A stretch of DNA of 64,000 bases. It comes from Hemerocallis citrina (Eukaryota > Streptophyta > Magnoliopsida > Asparagales > Asphodelaceae). The position numbers and the translations under genes were made by a program. The DNA lies in assembly GCA_017893485.1 (NCBI GenBank), contig CM030367.1, forward strand, positions 141,439,089-141,503,088, given 5' to 3'. Shown piece after piece: positions 21,363 to 33,800 of the stretch; within the stretch, counting starts at the first letter, position 1; each line of letters starts with the position of its first letter. The notes below the pieces were generated by a model. It was not told the DNA's origin. It was given only the letters and a program-made list of their open reading frames with translations, and made no database searches.

Positions 21363-23031
21363 TGTAACGCCCCGAATTTCAAATAAGACCGAATTCGAGA
21401 TTTCACAGGATCTTAACTTCACTTCGTACAATTTTTATAAGAAAATTAAAAACTTTTCAACAATACATCAGAGTTCATTACATCTTTGTTTACACAGCGG
21501 AAGAATACAACAATGAAATAAAATACAACTTGTATAACTATAACAATCATCAACTGCATCATAATATTTTCGTGGAAGAATCCATTACCTGCATATTAAG
21601 CTGTGGGCACGTCAGTCACTTACAACTGATGAAAATATTATACTCGGCTATCCTCTCTATGCCATACATATAACGATCTCATTACTTTAACATATCACAA
21701 AAATTTGAATGAACAATAAAGTGTTAAATCGTGACTACGCTAAACATGTAAGTGTATGCCATGTCTTAATGCCTAATGCACACATTTTATACTAGGATGA
21801 CACTAAGGCACACTTGTTCGGACTCTATGCATCTCATATTACATAGGTTCGAGGGCAAGCGCCTACGTACTCCACAATAAAGGGTTCGATCCCTCGCCAT
21901 GAAAACTACCCAGTAATAAGAAAAACTTGATATGTTCCACGAGTACGGATCCCAGCCCCGGAGAATTGCCACAGCCAATCGCCCGCCCGACTGTTATACA
22001 GACTCCTCATCGTGCGAACCTCCCGCAAGTGTCCCTCTAGCCCCGGTATACGTATATACATGGAGTACGACAAACTATCCACCCGACTACGCATAGTCCC
22101 GGATTTCAAATAAAATTCGTCTCCCACAGAGCAACCTCAGTCCGTCGACTGGGTTTATAGTCTCGGTGAATCGCCGTAGCCAACCCACCGCCTGACTATA
22201 TAGAGTGCCCCACTTACGTTTGCCTAGGTCTTTCAACATCTTCACTTGAGTGCCTAGTTCTTAAGTTCAAGACATGAATAATTTATCAAACCTAAAATCA
22301 GTTTTACCTTCTACCGGTCTTACTCATAAATATGAAATAGCCCCATGACCTTATCTCAAAAATATATTTCAAATCTTTCATTTCAAAAAGTGTCGGTACC
22401 CGAGGTCTCACTAATTCTAAATCGCAACTTTCATGTACAAGAAACCATGGGTACACATACCCTTCAATAAACATGTCTTAAACCTAGATTGTTTTCATCT
22501 CAACTTATTCACCAAGATCAAAATCTTATCCATAAAGCAATCTTTTACTTAGTCTTGTCACTATTCATGATCTATTTATTCATTCATAATCTTTATAAGC
22601 AAATAAATTCTTTCAAGAACACAACTTTAGCATATGAAATGTTACAACAAATTCAAACTCTAACAATCTTTTTCATGAACACCTTTTTATCACTTGAAAT
22701 CTTATTAACAATTTAAGTTCATACAATGTATTTCCAATAATTCTTAAACCAAGTAAGAGTATAATCTTTTAAAAAGAATTCACTTAACACAAACACATTC
22801 TTCCACAAAAATATAAATTTCATACTCTTCACTAATTAAATCTTATGTTACAATTCACTTTCTATTTCAAATCCACTCTAAATTTCTAAAAATATACTTG
22901 AAAAGTTTTGAAACTATTTTTACTAGATTCCATATCAAATTATAAGAGTTAGAATTTTCTTCCAAATTTAATTGCATTAGAAATCACTTTAAAACATTTA
23001 AAGCACAAAAAAGAATAAGTTGCGACCACTG

Positions 23032-23085
23032 GGTTTCGAACCCAAGCCCAACCCAATCAGCACCTAAGTCCCGCTCCACTAGCCA
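23032..23085 (-). other. tRNA-like pol III promoter boxes in the LTR
   Basis: On the minus strand TGGCTAGTGG (23085-23076) resembles an A box and GGTTCGAAACC (23042-23032) an almost ideal B box, about 43 bp apart as in tRNA genes. The flanking arms do not pair as an acceptor stem, so it is not a tRNA gene. A weaker copy lies at about 23175-23255. Both are conserved in the other LTR. Confidence 0.5.
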
Positions 23086-24067
23086 CTAAGTCCAAATGGA
23101 CTTGGTGTTCTAATTCCACACCGAAATCCCTAAGTACACAGTCTCGGGTTCGGGTTTAATTTAAAAGAATTAAAATAAATGTAACTATCAAGTTTTGAAC
23201 CCAAGATCTCTCACAAACAGTGCTCTGTGTTGCACTAGCTAACTAGTAAGTCCAAGTGTGATTTCTGATATCAAAATATACTATTATACTTTTGTTCAAC
23301 TTTTCTGTCATTCTATTATTTTCATAAAAAATTTCTTTTCATTCAATCAAATCTTTCATTAGATTATAACTAAATTTCCTTTCTAACAGTAACTCATGAA
23401 TAAAAAAAAAAATCATATTTTAGAAAAGATAAAACTAACTTTCAAAATCGTTTCTTTTTATTAATAAACACAATTTGCATTCATTTCTTTTAACCAAGGA
23501 TAGCATATTATTTCCTTTATAACAATCAAACGAGTTCCATATATAGTATCAAATTTTACTTTACCAAAATGTATTTGCTTATCAAAAAAGAAAACTCAAC
23601 AATTATTCACATACTCAAAAAAAATCTCTACATTCAAGTATACTAGTTTATGACAACTAATCAATTATTTCTTTTCTCATTTGCAAAAAACAAGGAGATA
23701 ATTTGTGTATTAAGCATAGCAAAATTCTGCACATTTCTTGACACAAATAAAAGCATGTATTTGATCTACATAATCTCATCAAAATTTCTATACTACTCAT
23801 TTATTAATATTAGCATGCATAGTTCTAAAATTAGAAAGCATGAGAACACTCACCTTTAAGAAGAGAGAAGACAAAAAATGGAAAAAGATTTCTTCTAGCT
23901 CCTAGCTTCACTAGCACTTCTCTCCCAGCAAGAACTTCTCCAAGAAAGAACTCCTGCAAATAAGAACGCTCTACTTTTTTCTTTTCTTTTCTTTTTTTTT
24001 TCCTCTCTTATTTTGATTTTTTTTTTTTTTTTTTTTTTTTGTGAAAAGAGAAGGAGAAATGAGGTGC

Positions 24068-24077
24068 TATTTATAGG
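24068..24077 (-). promoter_or_regulatory. TATA box in the 3' LTR of the LARD
   Basis: The plus strand reads TATTTATAGG, i.e. CCTATAAATA on the minus strand, about 290 bp into U3 plus leader. The same place in the 5' LTR (44851-44860) reads TATTGATAGG, so the transcribing copy has lost the canonical box. Confidence 0.55.
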
Positions 24078-24479
24078 AAAATGGGAGGGTCTAATTTGCA
24101 AAATTCTCAAACGAATAAATTGCTCTTTTTAATTTTCAACCCTTCACTTTTTTAACTCACAAAACCTCCAACCTTTCACATTTCTAACTCCTTTAACCCT
24201 AACTACCAAAACTCCCAACTCTTCATATTTCCACCTTTTCAAAAACCTAACCCCCACCCAGTGGCGGAGCCAGACAAATCAAAATGGGGTCCCAAATTTT
24301 TTTTTCTCCCGGCATCGACATAATAGTTGCCAAAAATCTCTTACTTTACTTTTGTTTTGAAGAATTAAAGTAATTGGATCAAAATAAAATAATAATCAAA
24401 GTAAATATTCGAATTTATATTTTTAGTATCATATATTTTTTTGCACTTGTACAGTTGTCACTACAAAAGAAAGTAGCTT

Positions 24480-25030
24480 TCCCAGCGTTTTTTGACGTCT
24501 TTACCGGCGTTTTTTTACGCCGGTGAAACTTTCACCGGCGTTTACAATAGCGCCGGTCCAAATGCCGCCGAAGCGGGCGTCGCTGAAACGAAGGGGTCTA
24601 CGCCGGCGGTTTTGGTGGACGCCGGTAAATGTTAGAATTATACCGGCGGTCATAAAACGCCGGTATGTCGGTCTCTGAGTGCCGTTCTTGTGCACCTATA
24701 TACATTCACCGGCGGTCGTAAACCGCTGGTATTTATCCATTCACCGGCGTTTATGAAAACGCCGGTGTAGAACGAAAGTATACCGGCGGTCAAGGAGCGC
24801 CGGTGTATGTGCGTTTATGAGTGCCTGGTTTTCCCTATTTACGAACACCGGCGCGACCAAAAAATGCCGGTGTAGTTATATACGTCGACGTTTATAAAAC
24901 GCCGGTGTACGTGTGTGCCGTTACAGCTGACAACATTCACCGGCGTGCGTTGAAACGCCGGTGTATCAAACAATCCAACAATTAGATTAGATAGACCGGC
25001 GTTTTTTAAAACGCCTTTCTGGCTATGCCC
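24480..25030. repeat. CACTA-B 3' subterminal repeats
   Basis: About twenty CACCGGCGTTT or AAACGCCGGTG motifs lie in direct and inverted pairs, many forming short hairpins with AT-rich loops. They match the block at 39105-39350 at the other end. Confidence 0.85.
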
Positions 25031-25457
25031 GTTTATTTTCGATACTCCGCTTTTCCGTTCAATTTCAATTCACAGTTTCATTTACAAAACCTGTAAACTA
25101 ATTCTCACAACTTATTCAATCAATTTCGTTGCATATTACTGCGCAAACCACAACCAAACACAAGAATAATTAAAGATAATCAAGTTTCACACGTGTCATA
25201 TCAACGTCCAAATTCATTGATTAATTAACAGTGTCATAATTAACAAATTAATATAGAGACTAACATCCCAAATATCCAAACAAACCAGTCTGACAAATAT
25301 CCAAAATATCCCAACTTAAAAGTCTGACATAACTCTCATAAAAAAAACCAGTCTGACATAACAACAGCAAGGAGGAGGACATAAGAACAACAATCATACA
25401 GCAAGGAGGACATAAGAACAGCAAGGAGGACCGCAGATTCATACCCCTCGAGTAGCT
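25031..25457. other. CACTA-B 3' untranslated stretch
   Basis: AT-rich sequence with short AAGGAGGA and ACATAAGAACA repeats at 25365-25430. No gene beyond the inferred last exon of ORF1. Confidence 0.4.
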
Positions 25458-25499
25458 TCAGCTCTGATCATCAGAATTTCCTTCATCTTGACGACCGCT
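25458..25499 (-). CDS. Possible last exon of CACTA-B ORF1
   Basis: On the minus strand an acceptor (TTTTTTTTCACAG) is followed by SGRQDEGNSDDQS and a TGA stop. Its acidic, polar composition and position near the 3' end fit the tail of a TNPA-like protein. It is very short and assigned only by context with the exon at 30357-30490, so confidence is low. Confidence 0.3.
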   Translation of the reverse strand, partial: SGRQDEGNSDDQS

Positions 25500-25860
25500 C
25501 TGTGAAAAAAAACAATAGTTTAATTGAACAGTAGACCACAATACAGAATATACATATTTTTTGAACTTGCAAAAAGAACTACCTGTATCTTAAATTATAA
25601 GATCAAAGTGCCAACTGCAAATGGAATTGTTAATGATATATACAGAGGTAAAATAATTACATTGCAATGCTAAAAATCTAGTACTTAATTTTGTTTTTAA
25701 ATATATCTAAATTAGCAAAACAAATGAAAATTCAGTATCTAACTTGAAACCTTTATATTCTCCTCTGATTGGGAATATCCACTATCTAAAACAGTAAAAC
25801 AAATGAAAATTCAGTGTCTAAGCATGTCCTTCATGGATTGTTCAGACAATCCATGAAACT
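25500..25860. other. CACTA-B intron-like spacer
   Basis: AT-rich, with a short duplicated AAAACAAATGAAAATTCAGT segment (about 25717 and 25797). No gene is recognised. Confidence 0.4.
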
Positions 25861-25914
25861 ATCATCGTGGACGGAAACCAAATATAAGAAAAATAAGAAA
25901 AATAAGATAGGGCT

Positions 25915-26245
25915 CATATCAAGTGTATTTTTAGGGAACTGTCATCGTGGAAGAAAACCAAATATATATAGAAGCCAGAAATGGAAACAGAAAGAAGAAA
26001 GGTAGAGACTTTGGATACACCAGGCTAACATAGCGGCATTTTCCTCATCTCTCTCTCATCCCTTGTTTCCCTTCAGCACACGAACACAAAGAGACATCAG
26101 TAACAACAGCAAGAGCGACAAGACCAACAATAATAATAAATTATTATGAACAAGATGTCTCTATATGGGTTTCCAGATCTCCACTCGAGCCCACTCTTTC
26201 TAATCACAGCCCAATTAAGAACATAGACAACATCCACTAAACAAT
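25915..26245. repeat. Segmental repeat S, copy 1
   Basis: A roughly 310-bp segment (GGGCTCATATCAAGTGTA, AGGCTAACATAGCGGCAT, ACAAGATGTCTCTATATGGG and AATCACAGCCCA in order) recurs at 29221-29530 and 29930-30245 in the same orientation. The three copies flank the 393-bp array, suggesting unequal exchange or duplication of array plus flank. Confidence 0.8.
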
Positions 26246-26289
26246 CCAATCATAGCCCAGTCAAAATTTGCCATCATGGATCTTAATGA

Positions 26290-29165
26290 AATAAGCTTCA
26301 TTAACAGTGAAAGAAAATGAGGATGCTAGCAGCATACTTAGTTTGGAAGTGAACCCATTTTGTGTTAAAAAACCATGCCAAAGATTGCAATCAGGTTACT
26401 TTAACAGTATCTGAAAATGAAAATTTCCCATTATCTGAGCTTATATGTTGCTCTACTAATTCACTGTGCCCAACTAAATCTAAAACCCAATTGTTGTGCG
26501 TATCCGGAGGATTTTGGCATACGTACCTATAGCATCCTCAGTTCACAGTGAACCCGTTTTGGTCAAAAAAACATGCCAAGATCACAATCAGATGCATGAA
26601 AATAAGCTTCACTAACAACAAAAGAAGAAACTGGGGATGCTATGCAGCATACTTAGTTTGGAAGTGAACCCATTTTGTGTTAAAAAAACCATGCCAAAGA
26701 TTGCAATCAGGTTACATTAACAGTATCTGAAAATGAAAATTTCTCCATTATCTGAGCTTATATGTTGCTCTACTACTTTTTTAGCCCAACTATATCGCAA
26801 AACCCAAGTGTTGCGCATATCCGGCCGGAGGATTTTGGCATACGTACCTATATACCATCCTCAGTTCACAGTGAACCCATTTTTGGTATAAAAACAAACA
26901 TGCCAAGAAGACAATCAGGTGGATGAAATCAGCTTCACTAACAGTTAAGTGAAAATGGGACCAAAAAATAGCTTAAGAAGACCGTCAGGTTTGTGAAATA
27001 AGCTTCACTAACAGTGAAAGAAACTGGGGATGCTATGCAGCATACTTAGTTTGGAAGTGAACCCATTTTGTGTTAAAAAAACCATGCCAAAGATTGCAAT
27101 CAGGTTACATTAACAGTATCTGAAAATGAAAATTTCTCCATTATCTGAGCTTATATGTTGCTCTACTACTTTTTTAGCCCAACTATATCGCAAAACCCAA
27201 TTGTTGTGCATATCCGGCCGGAGGATTTTGGCATACGTACCTATATAATATCCTCAGTTCACAGTGAACCCATTTTTGGTATAAAAACAAACATGCCAAG
27301 AAGACAATCAGGTGCTTGAAATCAGCTTCACTAACAGTTAAGTGAAAATGGGACCATAAAATAGCTTAAGAAGACCATCAGGTTAGTGAAATAAGCTTCA
27401 CTAACAGTGAAAGAAACTGGGGATGCTATGCAGCATACTTAGTTTGGAAGTGAACCCATTTTGTGTTAAACAATCAGGTTACATTAACAGTATCTAAAAA
27501 TGAAAATTTCTCCATTATCTGAGCTTATATGTTGCTCTACTACTTTTTTAGCCAAACTATATCGCAAAACCCAAGTGTTGTGCATATCCGGTCGGAGGAT
27601 TTTGGCATACGTACCTATATACCATCCCCAGTTCACAGTGAACCCATTTTTGGTATAAAAACAAACATGCCAAGAAGACAATCAGGTGCATGAAATCAGC
27701 TTCACTAACAGTTAAGTGAAAATGGGACCATAAAATAGCTTAAGAAGACCATCAGGTTTGTGAAATAAGCTTCACTAACAGTGAAAGAAACTGGGGATGC
27801 TATGCAGCATACTTAGTTTGGAAGTGAACCCATTTTGTGTTAAAAAAACCATGCCAAAGATTGCAATCAGGTTACATTAACAGTATCTGAAAATGAAAAT
27901 TTCTCCATTATCTGAACTTATATGTTGCTCTACTACTTTTTTAGCCCAACTATATCGCAAAACCCAATTGTTGTGCATATCCGGCCGGAGGATTTTGGCA
28001 TACGTACCTATATAATATCCTCAGTTCACAGTGAACCCATTTTTGGTATAAAAACAAACATGCCAAGAAGACAATCAGGTGCATGAAATCAGCTTCACTA
28101 ACAGTTAAGTGAAAATGGGACCATAAAATAGCTTAAGAAGACCATCAGGTTTGTGAAATAAGCTTCACTAACAGTGAAAGAAACTGGGGATGCTATGCAG
28201 CATACTTAGTTTGGAAGTGAACCCATTTTGTGTTAAAAAAACCATGCCAAAGATTGCAATCAGGTTACATTAACAGTATCTGAAAATGAAAATTTCTCCA
28301 TTATCTGAGCTTATATGTTGCTCTACTACTTTTTTAGCCCAACTATATCGCAAAACCCAATTGTTGTGCATATCCGGCCGGAGGATTTTGGCATACGTAC
28401 CTATATACCATCCTCAGTTCACAGTGAACCCATTTTTGGTATAAAAACAAACATGCCAAGAAGACAATCAGGTGCATGAAATCAGCTTCACTAACTGTTA
28501 AGTGAAAATGGGACCATAAAATAGCTTAAGAAGACCATCAGGTTTGTGAAATAAGCTTCACTAACAGTGAAAGAAACTGGGGATGCTATACAGCATACTT
28601 AGTTTGGAAGTGAACCCATTTTGTGTTAAAAAAACCATGCCAAATATTGCAATCATGCCACATTAACAGTATCTGAAAATGAAAATTTCTCCATTATCTG
28701 AGCTTATATGTTGCTCTACTACTTTTTTAGCCCAACTATATCGCAAAACCCAATTGTTGTGCATATCCGGCCGGAGGATTTTGGCATACGTACCTATATA
28801 CCATCCTCAGTTCACAGTGAACCCATTTTTGGTATAAAAACAAACATGCCAAGAAGACAATCAGGTGCATGAAATCAGCTTCACTAACAGTTAAGTGAAA
28901 ATGGGACCATAAAATAGCTTAAGAAGACCATCAGGTTTGTGAAATAAGCTTCACTAACAGTGAAAGAAACTGGGGATGCTATGCAGCATACTTAGTTTGG
29001 AAGTGAACCCATTTTGTGTTAAAAAAACTATGCCAAAGATTGCAATCATGCCACATTAACAGTATCTGAAAATGAAAAATTTTCCATTATCTGAACTTAT
29101 ATGTTGCTCTACTACTTTTTTAGCCCAACTATATCGCAAAACCCAACTTTTTTAGCCCAATTGGG
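26290..29165. repeat. 393-bp tandem array in CACTA-B
   Basis: Full units repeat with markers TTCTCCATTATCTGAGC at 26741, 27134, 27508, 27901, 28294 and 28687, and a diverged copy near 29080. Spacing is 393 bp except one 374-bp unit with a 19-bp loss. Units are nearly identical. Each unit is itself an imperfect dimer: GTGAACCCATTTT, CATGCCA and CAATCAGGT occur twice. Shorter, older units of about 300 bp start the array. The ORF at 27484-27681 is a shadow of the repeat. Confidence 0.92.
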
Positions 29166-29220
29166 TTTTGAATGGAGATTGTAGTCATAGATCAATTCTT
29201 CATGGAAGAAAAATACGAAT

Positions 29221-29530
29221 AGGGCTCATAGCAAGTGTAGTTTTAACTGGAATTGTCATCGTGGAAGGAAACCAAATATAGAAGCCAGAAAGAGGAATGG
29301 TAGAGAATGAGGATACACCAAGCTAACATAGCGGCATTTTCCTCATCTCTCTCTCATCCCTTCTTTCCCTTCAGCACACGAACACATAGAGACATCAGCA
29401 ACAACAGCAAGAGCGACAAGAACAACAATAATAATAAATTATTATGAACAAGATGTCTCTATATGGGTTTCCAGATCTCCACTCCAACTCGTCTCTTTCT
29501 AATCACAGCCCAATTAAGAACAATTGTTCA
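29221..29530. repeat. Segmental repeat S, copy 2
   Basis: The same 310-bp segment as 25915-26245, directly downstream of the tandem array. Confidence 0.8.
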
Positions 29531-29559
29531 CAGTCACTGTTAAAGAAACATATATGCTC

Positions 29560-29766
29560 AGATTATGGAAATTTTCATTTTCAGATACTGTTAAAGAAGC
29601 TGATTTCATGCATCTGATTGCTATCTTTGGCATGATTTTTTAGCCAAAATGGGTTCACTTCCAAACTAAGTATGCTGCATAGCATCCCCAGTTTCTTTCA
29701 CTGTTAGTGAAGCTTATTTCACAAACCTGATGGTCTTCTTAAGCTATTTTTTGGTCCCATTTTCAC
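29560..29766. repeat. Inverted partial copy of the 393-bp unit
   Basis: TTCATTTTCAGATACTGTTA ... AAATGGGTTCACTTCCAAAC ... GCATAGCATCCCCAGTTTC is the reverse complement of part of the array unit. It is the only inverted copy I see, so a transcript through the array could form a long hairpin with it. Confidence 0.85.
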
Positions 29767-29929
29767 ATCCTCCAAATCAGTACAACAACACGGCTGAACA
29801 ATCCTTGTTTGCAGGTCATACAATGTCATCTATACCAGGTTATGTGCCAAAGTGGGGTTGGGCATACGATGCAAGGCCGACAAGTATTAGTTGTTTGTGA
29901 GTATGCAATAGGGTGCAGCTATGAACATG

Positions 29930-30245
29930 GGCTCATATCAAGTGTAGTATTACGGACTGTCATCGTGGAAGGAAACCAATTTAATATAGAAGCCATATAT
30001 GGAGCCAGAAAGAGGGATGGTAGAGAAGGAGGATACACCAGGCTAACATAGCGGCATTTTCCTCATCTCTCTCTCATCCCTTCATTCTCTTCAACACACG
30101 CACACAAAGAGACATCAGCAACAACAGCAAGAGGGGGTTGGTCCAACAATAAGTGTAGATTATAATAAACGAGATGTCTCTATTTGGGTTTCCAGATCTC
30201 CACTCCAGCCCTTTCTTTCTAATCACAGCCCACTTAAGAAACATA
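29930..30245. repeat. Segmental repeat S, copy 3
   Basis: The third, most diverged copy of the 310-bp segment. The open frame at 29809-30051 overlaps its start and has no recognisable domain. Confidence 0.75.
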
Positions 30246-30356
30246 GACGAAATGCTTATAGACGACAACCACAATGCAGACTCACAAACACTAGTACGTG
30301 TCTTTCATGCATTCAAGTAACATAATCTCTTTAAAAATACCAATTTTAAGACTTAC

Positions 30357-30490
30357 CGATGTTTTTTGACAGTGGGCGGCATGCTACCCTCACTCTCATA
30401 TGTTTGACTGCCACTATTATTTAGTGGCTGCTCATCCCCATGGCTCTCGTTGCCATCATTTATATTTACCCTATTTCCACGCCTCGGCAT
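30357..30490 (-). CDS. First exon of CACTA-B ORF1 (TNPA-like, putative)
   Basis: On the minus strand ATG (30490-30488) opens MPRRGNRVNINDGNESHGDE and reads 44 codons to a clean GTAAGT donor (exon end TVKKHR). A basic MPRR start and acidic, polar composition are common for CACTA ORF1/TNPA proteins. It lies just downstream of TNP2, the expected position. The body of ORF1 is not found: the 393-bp array and segment-S copies occupy the next 4.8 kb, as though they expanded inside an intron. Confidence 0.45.
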
Positions 30491-30843
30491 GTTGTACCTG
30501 TCAAGGATTCGATAACTTCCTTAGATATGCAAATTTAATTAATAACATGTTTATAATAACTATCATAAAATTTGTACTTTAGTAGGATTAACAAACCAAC
30601 ATAATTGTAAAAAAATTAAAAAAATTAGATTTGTAACAGATTAAATTACAACGATAGTTTGGTTCAAATGACACTAAGCATAGTTTAATGTAAATAATAC
30701 CAAGCAGTAGAAAATAGAAAGATAATTAAACCAGTGTATTAAATTCACAATGAACATATTCGAAATTACAGACATAATATTACAACAAGATTTAAGACAT
30801 AAAATTACAGACATATAATAAACCCAATTGAAAATCATGTAAA

Positions 30844-33800
30844 CTACAATACAACATCTTCCCGTACATCACCCTCTTCTCCATCCTTGCGGAGCCAAGT
30901 CCCGCAAATTCCAACATCGGTTGTGTTTACATCAAACACAGGAAACTCAGAAGCAATATAACTGTTCATGTCTTCACCGTCTTCATCGTCTGAAGTATCG
31001 CCCAGTTGGAATACATCTCTTGGTTGCATAGGGATAGCCACATACGATTTTGGCAGGGTTGGATCTTTAATGTAGAACACTTGTTGCACTTGGGATAGAA
31101 ACACAAATGGCTCATGGCTAATGTGTGTACCGATGTGAATCAATTTTGAGAAGTTTACAACTGTGAAGCCAAGCTTGTCCTTGTTGTTAGCAAAATTCCT
31201 ATCAAACTCAGCCCAATCCCCACGAAATAAGACAACACGGAAATGGCCAAAATAATTCAACTCAATGATATCCGTGAGCACTCCATAGTAGTCGAGATCT
31301 CCATCTACAGGCCTCGTGTCCGATTTGGAAGCATAACTTCTAGTCTTAGACGTCACTACCATTCCACTATTTTGAGACTTCAAATTACATTCACGATCCT
31401 TAGTACGAAATCTAAAACCATTGAATATGTACCCTCCGTATCTTTTGACCATCTGATAGGGACCTTTGGCAAGTACTTGTATTTCAGATGACGCACCTTC
31501 AGGACCCAAAGAATGTACCTATTAATTTTGCGCAAATCGTATCAACACCATAGAAAATGTAGATATAATAAAGATTAACTTGCATAACTGTAATTCACCT
31601 ACATGAGATTCAAACCACTTATGAAATTTTTCATTCATCAGCTTGTTTTGTTCACGTGGTGGTAGTCTTCTTGGTCTAGCCCTTCGTTTGATGTCCCTGA
31701 CAAATTCGCTAAAAAAACAAGCAATTGAAATTAGGAATAACAAAAGTATCAAAAATATCGAACTCCGCGGTTTTCACTGTATTCGATTTAAATTCAAAAG
31801 CAACTTACTTTCGAAATGGTTCCACTGATACATGATGGTCTAGCACATATCGATGTGCCTGTTCCCACGCTAAGCTATCGAGCTCAAATGCATCAACTTT
31901 ACCAACAGTAGTGCCAGCGGTATCAAAAAGATATTGCGCACCATCAAGGTTGGAAATGTCTGGATTTCTACGTGGTCTACTGGAAGATGTCTCCACACCA
32001 GGCAAATACCTGAAAAAAAAATGTGAGCACTCCTCTGATAGATATCCCTGGGCTATTAACCCTTTAGGATATGCTCTATTTTTCACATAACCCTTTAGCC
32101 GGTATAGGTACCTGAACATGCACAATTAATAAACTAGAGCGGATTAGGGGATTAAAAGAAATGAGCTTTTGAAAATTCAATTTCGTAAGATGAATGAATT
32201 ATTTTACCTCTCAATGGGGTACATCCACCGATAGTGAACAGGACCGCCGATTCTGGCTTCACCAGCAAGGTGGATTATCAAGTGAATCATAATAGTGAAG
32301 AACGATGGAGGAAATATCATCTCCATTTTACTAAGTGTCAATGCCGCCTGCTGCTCCAATTGGTCCAGATCTTCAACACGAAGCATTCTTGAGCAAATAC
32401 CTTTATATATGCTACAAAGATCTTTTAGGACAGTAGTGACTTGTTCACACATTGAAGACCTTAGGGCCACAGGAAGGAGATCCTGCATTAGGATGTGGTA
32501 GTCGTGTGACTTTAGACCCTGAAGCCTCTTCTCTTTAAAGTTGACACATCTTGCCATGTTAGAAGAATAGCCATCGGGGACTTTAAGTTCAAGTAGTACT
32601 TTGCAAAACAACTGATGTGTCGGATTTATATACAAATATTTGTACTCATTTACCTATTAAAATGGCTTGTTTTCGCTGATATTGTCTTTAATTCATCTTA
32701 TTTCTATATGATTTCATTTAATTAATTATTTTTGAAGAAATAATATTTTTGATGCAAAAAGTAAAGAATTGTGGAAAAAAATCAACAAACAAAGTAAAAT
32801 AATTGATTTATAAATTTTTATTGTTTTGTTGAGTTAAAAGGGCGACAAATAAATGTTTAAAGGATTTTTATAAGTTAATTTGATTTATAGTTAGTTTAAT
32901 TAATTTTAAACTAATTAATTTTATTTTATCCTAATTTTTGGTATTATTTTGTGTACGCAGAAGCACGTGGATGACAGAAAATGAAGAAAAGAAAGAAAGA
33001 GGAAGTAAATAAAATTCTGGGTTATAAAAGAAATGAAATAAAGAAAGTGGGAGGACTAATCTGCAAAAAGTGCAAACCCTAACTCCTTCCCGGTTCTCTA
33101 TAAGAAGAAGCAAAGAAGAGAGAAGAAAGTTAGGAGGTGACGGCTGCAATTAATTAAAAAAAAAAAAAAAAATTGGAACAGAGAGAAAAAGTAACAGAGA
33201 GAGAGAACTCATAAATCTCTCTCTGTCTCCATTGCATGCTGAACGAATCAAACAGAGGAGAGAGAGACCCATCTGACCTGGCGTGCGATCAGATCAAGAG
33301 AGAAGGGAACGCTGGGACCCACGACGCGACAGTTCACCAGGTGACGTGGACTTGACTGGCATCTTCTCTTTCTTCGGTTTGCAGCGCGTGGACCAGGTGA
33401 CGTGGCATGCGGCGATTGGACTCGACGTGCAGCATGTGCGTGATCTGACGGCGACAGCAGCAATCTGACGTGGCATCTGGTTTTGGGACACGCGGCCCGA
33501 CAACGGCAGTGTGACAGACTGATACGTTGATTGACGGCGCGTGACAGCAATATTTTGGCTCCGACTTTTGAGACAGAAAAGTGGTTTGACTTAAATTTTG
33601 TATTTTTTTTTATCTTTTCTTCTCTATATTTTTTGATGCAATCCCAAACAAATATGAACTGAATTTATTGTTCTAGAGGCTAAGGTGTAGCCAAGTTTTG
33701 AACACAAATTTTAATTCCTTTTTATTTCTCTATTTTTCCTGGTTGTGTTTTAATTTTTATTATTTATGCGTACAACATGGTGGATAGACATTTGTATGAT

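Larger units (their letters stand above)
21363..24258 (-). repeat. 3' LTR of the LARD, distal segment
   Basis: It begins TGTAACGCCCCG on the plus strand (LTR end on minus) and aligns end to end with 42169-45060, differing roughly once per 20-30 bases by eye. It is broken at 24258 by hAT-B and continues at 39746. It holds a TATAAATA box on the minus strand near 24068-24076, pol III-like boxes (23032-23085), and poly-T tracts. Confidence 0.88.

Noticed and set aside
21870..21900. GGGTTCGATCCCTCGCC as part of a tRNA gene
   Set aside because: Only a B-box-like match; no A box at the right distance and no cloverleaf. It is part of both LTR copies.
21906..22127. ORF shared by both LARD LTRs (also 42669-42932)
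   Set aside because: The shared frame follows from the LTRs being duplicates. The lengths differ, the C-termini diverge by frame, and no domain is seen.
26290..29165. CRISPR-like regular array
   Set aside because: Whole 393-bp units are repeated without distinct spacers, and the context is a plant CACTA transposon.
33248..33550. GC-rich frames inside the inner solo LTR
   Set aside because: They overlap on opposite strands in the LTR leader region, with no domain and no relation to TNP2.
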